This document shows, in pieces, positions 1-10,354 of a stretch of DNA of 25,348 nucleotides. The number at the start of each line of letters is the position of its first letter. Positions within the stretch are counted from its first letter, which is position 1. Under the pieces are notes generated by a model. That model searched no databases, had not been told where the DNA came from, and saw only the letters and a program-made list of their open reading frames with translations. The translations under genes were made by a program, and so were the position numbers. Origin of the DNA: Azolla pinnata (lineage: Eukaryota > Streptophyta > Polypodiopsida > Salviniales > Salviniaceae); assembly GCA_037176905.1 (NCBI GenBank), contig JBBBWG010007347.1, positions 1 to 25,348 on the forward strand, in the 5' to 3' direction.

Positions 1-234
1 TCTTCTTCTTCTTCTTCTACGAATCACATGTTCTTTTGTTTCTTGTACGTGTACGAAGCACATGCGTATTTATACGCGTATCTCGTGCGTACATATACGT
101 ATTCGTATACACACACGGATTCTTGTACGTACACGTGATGCGTACGTATTATACGGAGAGCAGGTTTCTGCTGCTTCTTCTGCTTCTTCTGCTTCTTCTG
201 ATTTGGCGGCGAGCGAGCGAGATAAAGAAAAGCT
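1..234 (+). promoter_or_regulatory. Proximal promoter and 5' UTR of the aspartyl aminopeptidase gene, repeat-rich
   Basis: This is the sequence upstream of the DAP start codon at 235. It opens with a TCT triplet run (1-19). Next comes an alternating purine-pyrimidine stretch (about 42-160) made of TACGT, GTATAC and CGTATA words, many with an ACGT core, the core recognised by plant bZIP factors. A TTC/TGC triplet run follows at about 170-200. A TATTTATA word sits near 66-73 and could act as a TATA element, but the transcription start cannot be read from sequence alone. The open frames crossing this area are by-products of the triplet repeats. Confidence 0.45.
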
Positions 235-3200
235 ATGGCGGCGGAGAATTCTGCATCTGCTTCTTCTTCTTCTTCTTCTGACGGTGCTGCAGCTTCTGTG
301 GCCGCAGAATTCGTGTCGTTCCTCAATGCTTCACCATCGCACTTCCACGCTGTTCGTAAGTTCGATCAATGAACACCTTCTTCTTATTCTTCTTCTGTAT
401 ATTTTGCTGCAATCAGTCAGTGTATCTCTCTCAGATGATGTAGAAACAGGCAGTAAGAGGAGCAGAAGAAGAAGAAGAAGAAGAAGAAGAAGGAAGAAGA
501 AGAAGAAGAAGAAGAAGAAGAAGAAGAAGAAGAAGAAGAAGAAGGAAGAGCATTAGAAAAGAAAATGTAAAGGGAAAACAACAGAAAAGAAAATCTTGAA
601 CTTTAAACAGAAGGGATTTGAAAGAAACGAATTTTCCTTGATCATTGCGATTTGTGCTGTTGACGCTTGATATTATCAGAACTCAAATTTAGATTCGCAT
701 TCAGATCCAGATTCACGCTCATATTCATGGTCACATTCTGCTTCACACACAGCTGCACCTTCGCATTCAGGTTCAGATTCATACCAGGTTCACATTCGTG
801 GTCAGCTTTATGATCACTTTCAAGATGCACATTGAAGTTTGGAAACGCATTTAGATTCACGATCGGCTTCACATTCACATCCAGCTTCGCAGTCACATTC
901 AAAGGTCAGTTTTGCACATCCAGATTCATGTTCACACCAGCTTCACATTCAGATTCAGATTTATACTCACCTTCACACTCAGCTTCACATTTGAAAAATC
1001 AAAATTTGCTTCTTAATTGCATTGAAGATCCAGATTTGCATTTGCATTCGCTCTCATCCAAACTTGCGAATTGCCTGATTCCTGTTTCTTTTCTTCTGGG
1101 TTCCGCCTAATTTTTATATCCTGATCAATGGGTTCTTTGCATGCGTGAATTGGGTTCAGATGAGGCAATGATCATGCTCGAATCTGAAGGATATGAGAAG
1201 CTCTCAGAGAGGGAAGAGTGGAACGAGAAGCTGAAAAAGGGTGGCAAATACTTCTTCACTCGCAACCACTCTACCATCATTGCTTTTGCCATAGGACAGA
1301 AGTAAGGAAAAACTCCACACTAGCTCTCTCTCTCTCTCTTCTTTTTCTTTTTGCTCCTCTTTAGCGTCTTTATTTTGGTGTTTGTTCCTTCTCCCATGGC
1401 AGTTCTTCTTTCCCTGGCCTTTTGTTCTTTGTTTCACCAAATCCTTCCTTTTTGTTTTTACTCTTGCTCAGCAATAGGTTGTTATGGATCCGCTTTGTTG
1501 CTGAAATTGAAGGAAAGATATATTTCAATTCGTCTACGTTTCTCGTTGTTCCTTCCAAGATCCTACGTCAATAAGTTCTTTTTTGCCTTTCTTTGATTTT
1601 TTTGGCTTCATTTGTTGCTAGAATGATGTATACATCTTTATTTCTTTCTTTCATATATGATGTACGTATTGCATGGTCTCGTTCTTCTTGAATCAAGTTC
1701 TTTAAAATGGCTTCATTTTCTGCTAGAATGATGTATACACAATTTTCTATTTCTCTCTTTGATTTCCATCACTTCATTTTCAGCTAAAATATATTATTTA
1801 TATATTGCATGATCATTCTAATTAAGTTGATTTCCTTAAAATGATAGCAAGAGATGAATGCCTGTGAAACTAGCCTACGAGTAGATATCAAGAGATTGAT
1901 GCCAGTTTGTTTTCTGATGCCCTTTCCTGCTAGCATCTACATCAAAGAGATTTTCTTTTCCCATTTTGGTTTCCATGTCATCTTTTCCATTAGGTCATGA
2001 TAAGCAGTGCGATCCTCTTCCACCATAGATTGTAGCTTTCTGATTTGGTAGCAAGAAACAAATGCAAGTGACATGGCCCATCTGAGGGATAACCAGGGTC
2101 GAAGCTATAGATTCTACATGAGAAAGTTCCTTTTTTGTTGGCTGATCCACGGCTTGTTTTTTCATTTTTCATCTTAGGTGATACATACAGTATGTAATCC
2201 TGTTTCAATAAAGATAGATAGGCTCCTTAAAATGATTATAAGACAACAAATATCGATGAGAGTTAACCATTATTTTAGGGCCGGTCTGTTTTCTTTTTAG
2301 TCCTTCGATTTCAATGGAGCTCTCTTTTCACTGTTAGGTGACATTATATATACGTGAGTGATCCTGCCTCATGGATCTCAGCTCTGTGAATGGAAATTCT
2401 TGAGGACTTTGTCTCGTATCAGTTGCTAATGACATTAAGGAACCTTTGTCTCTCGATTCATTTCCTGTTCCTGCAAACTCGTGAAGCTATGTTGTTACTG
2501 GAAAGACTTCGTTTTTGGTCATGGTTATTCATTGATATTTTGCATGTTGTCCTTGAAGAACTGATTTTTCCGTTCGTCTTCATTCTTCTGCATCAAAGAT
2601 TGTTGATCAACCTCACTTCTTTGGTTCCTTCGCTTTGATTTTGCGTTTTGATTAAATTGAAGAAAAAACATTTCTGATTGTAGGTATACCCCAGGAAATG
2701 CCTTTATGATAGTTGGAGCGCATACAGACAGCCCATGTCCAAAGCTGAAGCCAGTTTCCAAAGTAAAGTTTCTTTTAGACTGCTTAAAATGATCTGTTTT
2801 TACTCCTTCAAGATCAGGGAATAGTGTCACCATGTACCAGGAAAAGCAACCACAAAGTCATTGAAAATAGATAATGCATTATAGTGCAAAGAACAGCTTA
2901 CTGTCTTCGGGATGACAACACAATGGAATGGGGATGCATACATGTGTGAATTGCTGTTGAGGGATATGATCAGTAGAGTTGAGTCAAAACTAGATCAAAA
3001 GATACTTGAAGAATATACAATTGAGAAGAAGAAGGAAGAGCAAGAGCAACCTAAAGAAACCCTTATTGTCTAGGAGGAAGATGATCCGTGTTTGGCAGAT
3101 GCACATGAGCCATTTCCGGGATTATACATTATCAGATGGAGGGAGGAAGACCCACCAAGTAGGATGATAGCTCCATTATAGTTAACCAGCTGAGCGATGG

Positions 3201-6200
3201 TAGAAGGCAGCCTGTCCCACGTCAAGAAGAAGGATTCTATATTCGTCTTATTTTTTTCATTGTTCACTTGCAACTCCTCATCTTGATCATGTGCCGTATG
3301 AGAGAAACTTTCCCATATATCTGAAACGGCCTTTGCAGTGGGTCGCACACATTTTTGAAGACAAAATTGCCTCTGCATTTCCAAATGAACTTTGGTGTGG
3401 TGGAGCTGATTAATTTCCGTATAGACTGTTCTAGAGGTGGGACTTTCAAATGAATTTCCTTTAGCTGTACTTCCTGTAGTATCTCCCTACTAACCGCCAG
3501 GGATAAGGAGCCCACTGACAACTCGTGTAGTGTGTATGCTTCCTCAAATGAGCTCTACACTACATTTCCCCACAAGAAGATTAGTGAGGGGGATGAATGA
3601 GCCAGAATTCTAAGAATTCTTTTCTAGATTTGTTAATCCTGTGGGAATTCCCAAAATAGGTGCCTCCGAGTTTCTTTGGGATTATTGCATTATTGATAGC
3701 ATTGTGGAAACCCCTGTTTTCTGAGCCAACATCCAACAGCTGTAGCTTAATGGATGACCAACCAAAGGAATGTTGCGATTTTTTTGGGCTACATTCCATT
3801 GGAGGTAGTTGGATATCATTGTGTACAAGGGAGTGGAGATGCATGTAATGTGTGAAAAAAAAGTAACGGTTTCTTTTTCAGTAAGGTTGGATGTAGTTGG
3901 ATATAGTTGTGTACAATGAAGTGGAGATGCACGTAATGTGTAAAAAAACTGTCTAGCTGTACTGCTTTGATACATCAACATGACATACTGCATTTTTAAT
4001 GCGCCTGGCCAAGCTTCACTTTCCATTTGCTCTAGAACAATAGGGTGCTGATAGATTTAATCTTCTATATATATGCATCAAACTGCACACTCAACTTCAA
4101 GCCTTCCCTTTTACAGGTAACTAAAGGTGGTTTCTTAGGGATTGGAGTGCAGACATATGGGTCTGGTTTGTGGCACACATGGTTTGATCGAGACTTGACT
4201 GTTGCTGGAAGAGTGCTGATTAAAAGAGGGGCTGATGAAAATGCATCATTTTCTCACAAGCTTGTCAGGGTTCAGAATCCCATTCTACGAATTCCAACAC
4301 TTGCCATTCATTTAGATAGGTATCAGCTAGTATGCTCTTTAAATATTATGCACATAAAACCTTATATATTTGAAATTGGGGAAATTCCCTTATATGCACC
4401 TGTCTAAATCTACTCCTGATTATATTTGTATCTATATTTGTCATTTGTTGCAGGACCGTGAATGAGGGCTTCAAATTCAACACTCAAGCACATTTAGCCC
4501 CCATTCTGGCCACTGTTATTAAGGTTGTGGAAAGTATAGTTTTCTGGTTGCAACTTCCTTTTTTGTGTATTTGAAAGGATGCATATACAGACCCTAAACA
4601 GCATCTAAAAATCCCCAGAGTGAGCTTTCCAAGGAAAAGGCAACATCAAAGGAACGCGATTCTAATGCTCAAGCAACGAACAACAGTGATCGAGGATCAC
4701 ACGACATTCATCATTCTCTGCTTTTAGAGGTGAGTATCCTAGAGAACCGCAAGACTGGACTTTTGCTTTCTCACTTTCTTTGCTTTAATGCTCTCTTTCT
4801 GGCAGCTTCTCTCACAAGAGATGGAATGTAAGCCAGAGGAGATATCTGACTTCGAACTGAATGTATGCGACACACAACCTAGTGTCATTGGAGGGGCTCT
4901 TAAGGAGTTCATTTTTTCAGGCCGGCTGGATAACCTTTGTATGTCATTTTGTTCTTTAAAGGTAAGAGGAGGACTTGTTTTTGTGAAAAATTCATCTCAG
5001 CTATGTGTACAGTTTTGAGCAGTGCATCTTTACAACGAATCACTCTTTATCCACCTTATGTTCTTGTGTTCAAGGTTCAAACTTTGTTGTTTAGTGATGG
5101 CTGAAGATAAATTATTGTCAATCTGTCCCCATTTATAAGTTCAGATGATGATGCTAAGAATGCTAAGAGATTTTGAGGGAGTGGTAAAAATGAATTCTGA
5201 TAAATTGATATTTTCTCTGTCTTAGTATATAAGGATGCAAATTTCTAACATATCCAGAAGTTAATGCGTTAAGAGAACCAATAATATGGTGCTTATGTGT
5301 ACACATTATAGTCGTAAATTTAGGGCACTGGCTAATATTTGTATCGAATCAAGTATCAGATCAGATGGATATGTTTTTTTAACGCAATCTTGTCTTAATA
5401 CAAACATTCAAATTGAGCTTATCATTCCTGAGAGTTACTGCTGTGGCAGGCTCTTATTGATTCAACAAAACCAGATGCTTTATCACATGAAGAGGGTGTA
5501 AGAATGGTTGCATTATTTGATCATGAGGAGGTTGGATCAGACTCAGCTCAAGGTGCTGGCTCACCTGCTATGTTCGATTCACTGAAACGAATAACACAAT
5601 CGTTTGCTACTGCACCTGTTGGGACCTTATTTGCTCCTATTAATAATTCAAAGGTCAGTATCATCTGGATTAGGTTTGTGTGTCAAATTGGTTATTCTTT
5701 ATGCTATACAAAACGTATGAATTAGGCACTGCTAAATTATTACTGTATGAAATGACATTTAATGGAGGGAGGATCCCTTATCTTCTTTCAGACTCTTGCA
5801 TCATAGCCTCATACTCATTTCTCTACTTTTGTAAGTTATATCAATGCCTCTGCTCTCTCTGTCCCTCTCTTCAGCCTGTTTATTATCTATCTATTTAGCC
5901 CTCACGCATTATGGCCATGCTACCGTGTGGATTATACTGATCTTGATATGTGGAAATTTCCATATATTTGGTGATTAAAGAGTACTTCATCCGAGTGGCT
6001 CTCCTTTGGTTCTGTTGCATTATATATAGTTTTCTTATCTAGATACGAATTTCATGTGTGGACCCATGGCAATTTCATTTTTCTGCTTGTTTGCAGCCAA
6101 CTTGTTTGTCATTTGGATTCTGCCACAGAATTCAAATCCAATTATATCCCATTTATTCTACACTAGTAATTGTTGTACTAAATATTCAATGGAATGAATA

Positions 6201-9200
6201 TGCGGTAAAATTCACTAATCTTGCTCAAATTTTGTCATGGAGGAAAACAAACAAATAAACATTTCTGGAACCAATCTCCGAGAAGTGTGCCAATGATGAT
6301 ATGGTCCATGTTTGAAGGGGCTCATTGACCTTGGGTTTAAGGCATCGCCGTGTTTGGGCGCTCAAGGTGGAAGGAGAACTATGGACCATTTGTAGTCACA
6401 ATTGAACTCCAGTGACAGTGTGGCTCAAACAATGACGGATTTTTTGGACGTAGTCAGTTGAACCAAACAATATATCCCAGTGATGAAGTGCAAGTGAATT
6501 TTCCTCTGTTTTTAGGGGAAGGGCAGAATTCAGATTTAAGGAAAGAGGGATGTGAGAGGCAGCAGCTATTGTAGGGATGATGGGGATGCCTTGCATACAC
6601 TCTTCCCACAACTCAAAACATTTTACCTCAAATCTCTTAATCTCAAAGAGATTATTTTACTTCACCAAGGAAAATTTTCGTGAGGGTAAATTAATCACTT
6701 CCAGGGAAAGTACAAGCTAGGAATCTGAAAGATGTTAATATCAGATCAAGGTGTTTAAGAATCATTCAAGGTGGTGTGGTTTCGATTCCGTTGATGAGTT
6801 GAATGTGTACCAGGAGAAAAGTAAATGTCATTCCTGCATTTATGAGTATATTCCTATATGACCAGATAATTATTTATGCAGAAAGTGCTGTAGAACCTTC
6901 TCAATCTTGTGTGAACTGAAGGTGGAGGTAGTAGGGCAAGATTCTGAACATTTTGATACGGGGGTTGGTGAAGGAAATGATACAAATTCTGCATAAGAAG
7001 GCCATAGATGTGAATCCACAATTGGGCTCAGGGTTTTCTGAAACATTGTCAAACAGCTGCAAAGTCTTTGTGACTATTCATGGAGTTGTGATATGAATTC
7101 CAATAGTGTGCTTCTGTATAGGCCACTTTTTTTGCATTGCAAGATTCATGTTTGTGTTGCATGATATTTGTTGTGCTATTTTCCCAAAGCCAACCTCCTC
7201 GCATGTGTGTACATGTCTTTGCAGTCAGCATACTAAGGATTTTTGGGCAGTCCCATTAGAGCAGCGTCTTGAGGATGTGATGCAGAAAACTTTTGATGGT
7301 GGCGCAATGGAATAGGGTTGAAGTTGGGAGATGAGGGCTTCAGATAGTGGTCCATGTTCACTAGAAACATTTGATAGCTCATCAATGGATTGAATGGTAA
7401 GCAAGTGGATCAAGGTTGGTGATGGGAATGAAGGTTGTGACGAAGATTAGCAGAGACTGTGGCCACCGCTAGTTGGAGAAGGTATGACGATGAAGGTTTT
7501 GATGGTTTGGCTGGCTCCCTTTTCTTTAGGATATAAATAGCTTGTGCTGAGAGTAAGTGTCTACATAGCTTGTGTCTGTTTCTATACTATCATCATCTTC
7601 TCTTGGAAGCTAACTCCATTTAGACCAGATGTCTATACAATGCTCACTTTTTGTGCCTGATTGATTCCTTGATTCTCATTGCTTGCATGAAGGAGTTCCT
7701 TTAACAACCCTTCTCTTGGTTTTGTCATGGCTATGCCATGATCAGGAACGCCATGATCTAAGGTTTCATGTATAAGGACTTCCGTTAACAACACTTCTCT
7801 AGGTTTTGTCATGTCAGTTTGTCCAGACTGCGCCATTGGAGTTCTGATCATGTCTCAGGTTGCTTCAAAAGTAATTCCTTGAAATCTTTAGAACTACTGT
7901 ACAACAGTCGCCCCTTAAACCTAGTTCTCCATTGCTGCATGTAGATCAATGAAATGATCAATATCTTTTGTTGTGATTGAAAACCTGCTTTTCTGAAAAG
8001 CCTCTTATTGTGGATGTAATTTTACAAACACAAATTCTAATACATTTATGGGACAAGTAGTTTGCTGATTTCATTCCTTCGGCCATGGTTTTGATCCACT
8101 CATCTTGCCAATCATTAGTTCTACAATAGTGTATGCATTCTTTCATTTACCCATAAAACCTTGCCAGTTAGAAAGTTCTTTATTTCTTTTCATTACCTCA
8201 TAATTAAAAACTCCACTCTCATGTAGAGAAACACCTTATTCATGGTCTGTTTACCATCATGCATCATATGGTAAAAGATGCGATATGTCTTGTGTTTTAT
8301 ATTCACCTCGTCTTTGGCATTCCTTTCAAGGATATTGCGTCATTTGTTTCAGCATCGGTTTTAAAGATTCTGGTTTGGCTACCTCTTGTTGGATCATTGT
8401 GTTCCATGTATATGGGATATCCCTTTTATATGTGTCCTTATGCTAATGCCCATTGTAGGTTCTGTTGCATTTAACAATTCATGTTTGAAGAATGGCCGTG
8501 TGTGCTAGATATCACATGGAATGCTAATGGTTCATCTATTGTGTTGGCTTTTGGAGCAATCTCTCTTATGTGTCAGTACTAATACTCAACCATTTCAATT
8601 TTTAAAACCAATCTGAAGCAGGTTGGCGTTTTCAATCACATGTACATGCGGATGTTCTTAATTTAATGATCTGTTCCTAACATCAAGATTTTGCAAATAT
8701 CTAAAGCACCAAAGTATGCAATCATTGACATAATTCCTTTGCTTGTTATATGACATGTTCTCAAAGTGGGGTTCTGTCAGATCTAAGGCATCAGATTTCG
8801 CTTGGACATAGCTGATGATTATAACACCTTGTCATATAACATGTCAAATTATTTTAGGTATGGAAAGCTCTTGTTCCTTCGAGGCAACAAGGCATGTAAG
8901 GTTGGATTTCACATATTGCATGTGGGCTGTTTCTATGTGGATTCAATATCTATGCACAAATGTTTGTGAAACGGATCAATTAAGAAATTGATTTCTCTCC
9001 CTAAGCTAAATCTTGCTTTTGAGCCATATTTCCCCTACGTTAAGTTATCTAGGAATACTTTTCCAAGGTATCAATGGCCTATGTGGACAGGAATAACCTG
9101 CTTTGTATACTGGTCCCTTTGGTGTATGAAGACCAACCCACCTGTATATTTTATGCATGCCGTTCTGCGCATAGGAACTGTAATTCTTTATGTAATTACC

Positions 9201-10354
9201 ATCTCTCTGAGTGTTCATTTTCCCGATGTCTCTGTTTTGCAGGGGTCTGTTGAGAAAGCCATCCAGAAGAGCTTCCTGGTCTCTGCTGATATGGCACACT
9301 CATTGCATCCAAATTATCCGGTATAATTCTTGTTTCCTTTATGTTATCTCTTTTCCACTTGATTGATGTGAATAACTGCACTAATGCTCAATAAATATAC
9401 CAAGAGGCCTATGGCCGGAAACTGATCATTTAAGATGGAATGTGCAAATCGGAATGTTACTGAATTGAGAATAATTTGAACCACTAGGATAAGCATGAAG
9501 AGAACCATCAACCCAAAATGCACAAGGGTCTTGTTATAAAGCACAATGCCAACCAGCGATATGCCACAAATGCTGTCACAGCTTTCATCTTTCGGCAGAT
9601 TGGAAAGAAACACAATATCCCAGTCCAGGTACACTTCTGTATGTTCCTAGACATAGTTTAATAATGGTTAAACAGTTCATATACAATATGTGTGGAAGAT
9701 GTATGCTAAGTATTTTTAAGCATTTTATGTATTTTGCAAAAAAATACTTAGAATACAAATACGTTAAATATGTAGAATACTTCTTATATTTGTATGCATT
9801 TAAATTGCTAATTTATTGACTTTCGGCCTACATAATTTCTCTACTTTATACAAGTATCACGTAATAAATTTCATGTGATGAAGGAAAAGCTGTGCTCAGT
9901 GAAGAACTCACTTCACCAAAAGAAATTTTTTAAACCAAGCTTTGGAGATTTAAACTTATCACAAATATGTAGAGAACCCATGAAACACGCAGAAGCTGTT
10001 GAACATTTTGAAATTTCAGTTAAAAAATGTTGAATACATGTTTTAGACATAAAATATGCGTCCTTGAACAGCCAGTATGCAAGCTAGTTTTGAGCTTTTC
10101 GATTGTTTTGTTCATCCTTATGTGAACCCCAGGATTTTGTTGTTCGCAATGATATGGCATGTGGATCTACGATCGGTCCTATCCTTGCGAGTGGTATTGG
10201 TATCCGAACTGTTGATGTAGGAGCTCCGCAGCTTTCTATGCATAGCATACGAGAGATGTGTGGTGTGGATGATGTCGGCTATGCATACCGACATTTTAAA
10301 GCTTTTTTCGAAGACTTCTCGGAGATCAACTCCAAAATTGATGTCGACATCTAG
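235..10354 (+). CDS. DAP: Aspartyl aminopeptidase (peptidase family M18), 11 exons, complete
   Basis: Exons: 235-355, 1160-1301, 2684-2762, 4117-4319, 4454-4523, 4619-4729, 4806-4961, 5450-5653, 9243-9320, 9488-9628, 10133-10354. Spliced, they give 1527 nt (508 residues) with no frame break, close to the usual plant length. The enzyme removes N-terminal Asp/Glu from peptides and acts as a dinuclear-zinc cytosolic or vacuolar dodecamer. Residues matching the family's metal and catalytic set are visible: His101 (GAHTDSPC), Asp284 (SGRLDN), Glu320-Glu321 (DHEEVGS), Asp378 (SADMAH) and His472 (QLSMHS). The swivel-domain segment GVQTYG...WFDRDLTVAGRV lies in exon 4. The protein ends in DVDI, much like other plant members. 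The start is set by the ATG before a short poly-Ser stretch (residues 10-15) and FVSFLNASPSHFHAV. All introns are GT-AG. The donor after exon 5 (GTTGTG) is weak but is the only one that keeps frame. Identity is very secure; exon 1 rests on phase and homology recalled from the family. Confidence 0.97.
464..548 (+). repeat. (GAA)n microsatellite in DAP intron 1
   Basis: About 28 AAG/GAA triplets run nearly unbroken, with single GGA interruptions near 492 and 543. The run lies about 110 bp inside intron 1 (356-1159). It is complementary to the TTC-rich 5' UTR and exon 1 of the same transcript (about 170-280). Confidence 0.95.
690..1000 (+). repeat. Degenerate TTCACA/TTCAGA hexamer array in DAP intron 1
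   Basis: The stretch is built from words such as TTCACATTCAGATTCAGAT, repeated with drift for about 300 bp: TTCACA, TTCAGA, TTCGCA and TTCATG in loose 6-bp register. It is strongly strand-asymmetric, pyrimidine-rich with regularly spaced CA/GA. The open frames it creates on both strands (for example an Asn-Leu/Asn-Val dipeptide-like series on the minus strand) are repeat artefacts and not genes. Confidence 0.8.
1302..2683 (+). other. DAP intron 2, with diverged internal repeats
   Basis: This 1.38-kb intron has donor GTAAGG and acceptor TTGTAG. It is T-rich. A clear pair of about 54-bp direct repeats lies at 1603-1657 and 1708-1761, sharing TGGCTTCATTT and GCTAGAATGATGTATACA. Looser echoes, such as TTAGGTGATACATAC near 2174 and TTAGGTGACATTATA near 2334, each followed by a GATCCTG- or AATCCTG-like word, suggest that much of the intron grew by old tandem duplication. 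No coding exon is needed here, because the reading frame joins exactly from 1301 to 2684. Confidence 0.6.
2875..3073 (+). pseudogene. Possible coding relic inside DAP intron 3, source unknown
   Basis: Two abutting plus-strand frames read like ordinary protein. The first (from 2875) contains RTAYCLRDDNTMEWGCIHV and then stops. A one-base shift continues it as CELLLRDMISRVESKLDQ, then an acidic/Lys-rich helical tail ending at a TAG at 3071-3073. The switch from one frame to the other lies near 2945. I do not recognise the family. A retroposed or duplicated exon that has since shifted frame is one reading. Chance open sequence in an AT-rich intron is the other. Confidence 0.25.
3074..3521 (-). 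other. Unassigned minus-strand open frames in DAP intron 3
   Basis: Two overlapping minus-strand frames (3070-3384, 104 residues, and 3264-3521, 85 residues) fill this stretch. The longer has a mixed, protein-like composition with a Gly-Gly-Ser-Ser-Ser segment and no low-complexity bias. Neither has a motif I can name, neither has splice or promoter context of its own, and both lie within an intron of a well-formed gene. They may be remnants of an inserted element. Coding status is doubtful. Confidence 0.15.
3805..3948 (+). repeat. Direct duplication of about 57 bp in DAP intron 3
   Basis: Copies at 3805-3862 and 3893-3948 share GTAGTTGGATAT, TTGTGTACAA, GTGGAGATGCA and GTAATGTGT, each ending in a run of A. 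Spacing is 88 bp. The A-run at the end of both units could reflect retroposed or slipped copies, but no parent element is visible. Confidence 0.7.
4962..5449 (+). other. DAP intron 7
   Basis: This 488-bp intron separates the exon ending in FCSLK from the exon beginning ALIDSTK, with donor GTAAGA and acceptor GGCAG. Nothing else is recognised in it. A short open frame in its 3' half is not supported as coding. Confidence 0.85.
5654..9242 (+). other. DAP intron 8, 3.6 kb, probably enlarged by old insertions
   Basis: The frame joins exactly from APINNSK (ending at 5653) to GSVEKAIQKS (from 9243), so the whole interval is intronic (donor GTCAGT, acceptor TTGCAG). It is far longer than the other introns. 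Composition changes within it: 6270-7500 is more GC- and G-rich than the AT-rich ends, and a TATAAATAG word lies near 7532-7540. No open frame exceeds about 112 residues, and none carries a reverse transcriptase, integrase or transposase motif I can defend. Insertion of a now-decayed element is likely but not proven. Confidence 0.6.
7686..7813 (+). repeat. Spaced direct repeat, about 45 bp, in DAP intron 8
   Basis: Copies lie at 7686-7730 and 7767-7813. They share the order CATG, AAGGA, TTCC, TTAACAAC, CTTCTCT, GGTTTTGTCATG. On the minus strand both translate to the same short phrase (MTKPRE followed by LL), so the duplication is in register with that frame. No wider gene is apparent. Confidence 0.65.
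9629..10132 (+). other. DAP intron 10
   Basis: This 504-bp AT-rich intron lies between the exon ending NIPVQ and the last exon beginning DFVVRND (donor GTACAC, acceptor CCCCAG). Nothing else is recognised in it. Confidence 0.85.

Noticed and set aside
62-556. 164-residue plus-strand frame ending in poly-Arg/poly-Lys
   Set aside because: It reads through the 5' UTR, exon 1 in the wrong frame, the donor site and the GAA repeat. It is an artefact of triplet repeats.
642-902. Minus-strand frame with Asn-Leu/Asn-Val periodicity, resembling a repeat protein
   Set aside because: The periodicity is that of the degenerate hexamer DNA in DAP intron 1. No gene context or motif supports it.
7958-8146. 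Minus-strand peptide containing EWIKTMAEGMKS, vaguely like the start of a Ty1/copia reverse transcriptase
   Set aside because: The match is a few residues long, no following RT motif appears in any frame, and no LTRs or integrase were seen. It is not enough to call an element.
9344-9634. Hydrophobic 96-residue minus-strand frame that could look like a membrane protein
   Set aside because: It is the exact antisense of DAP exon 10 and its flanking intron. The plus-strand coding evidence is overwhelming.
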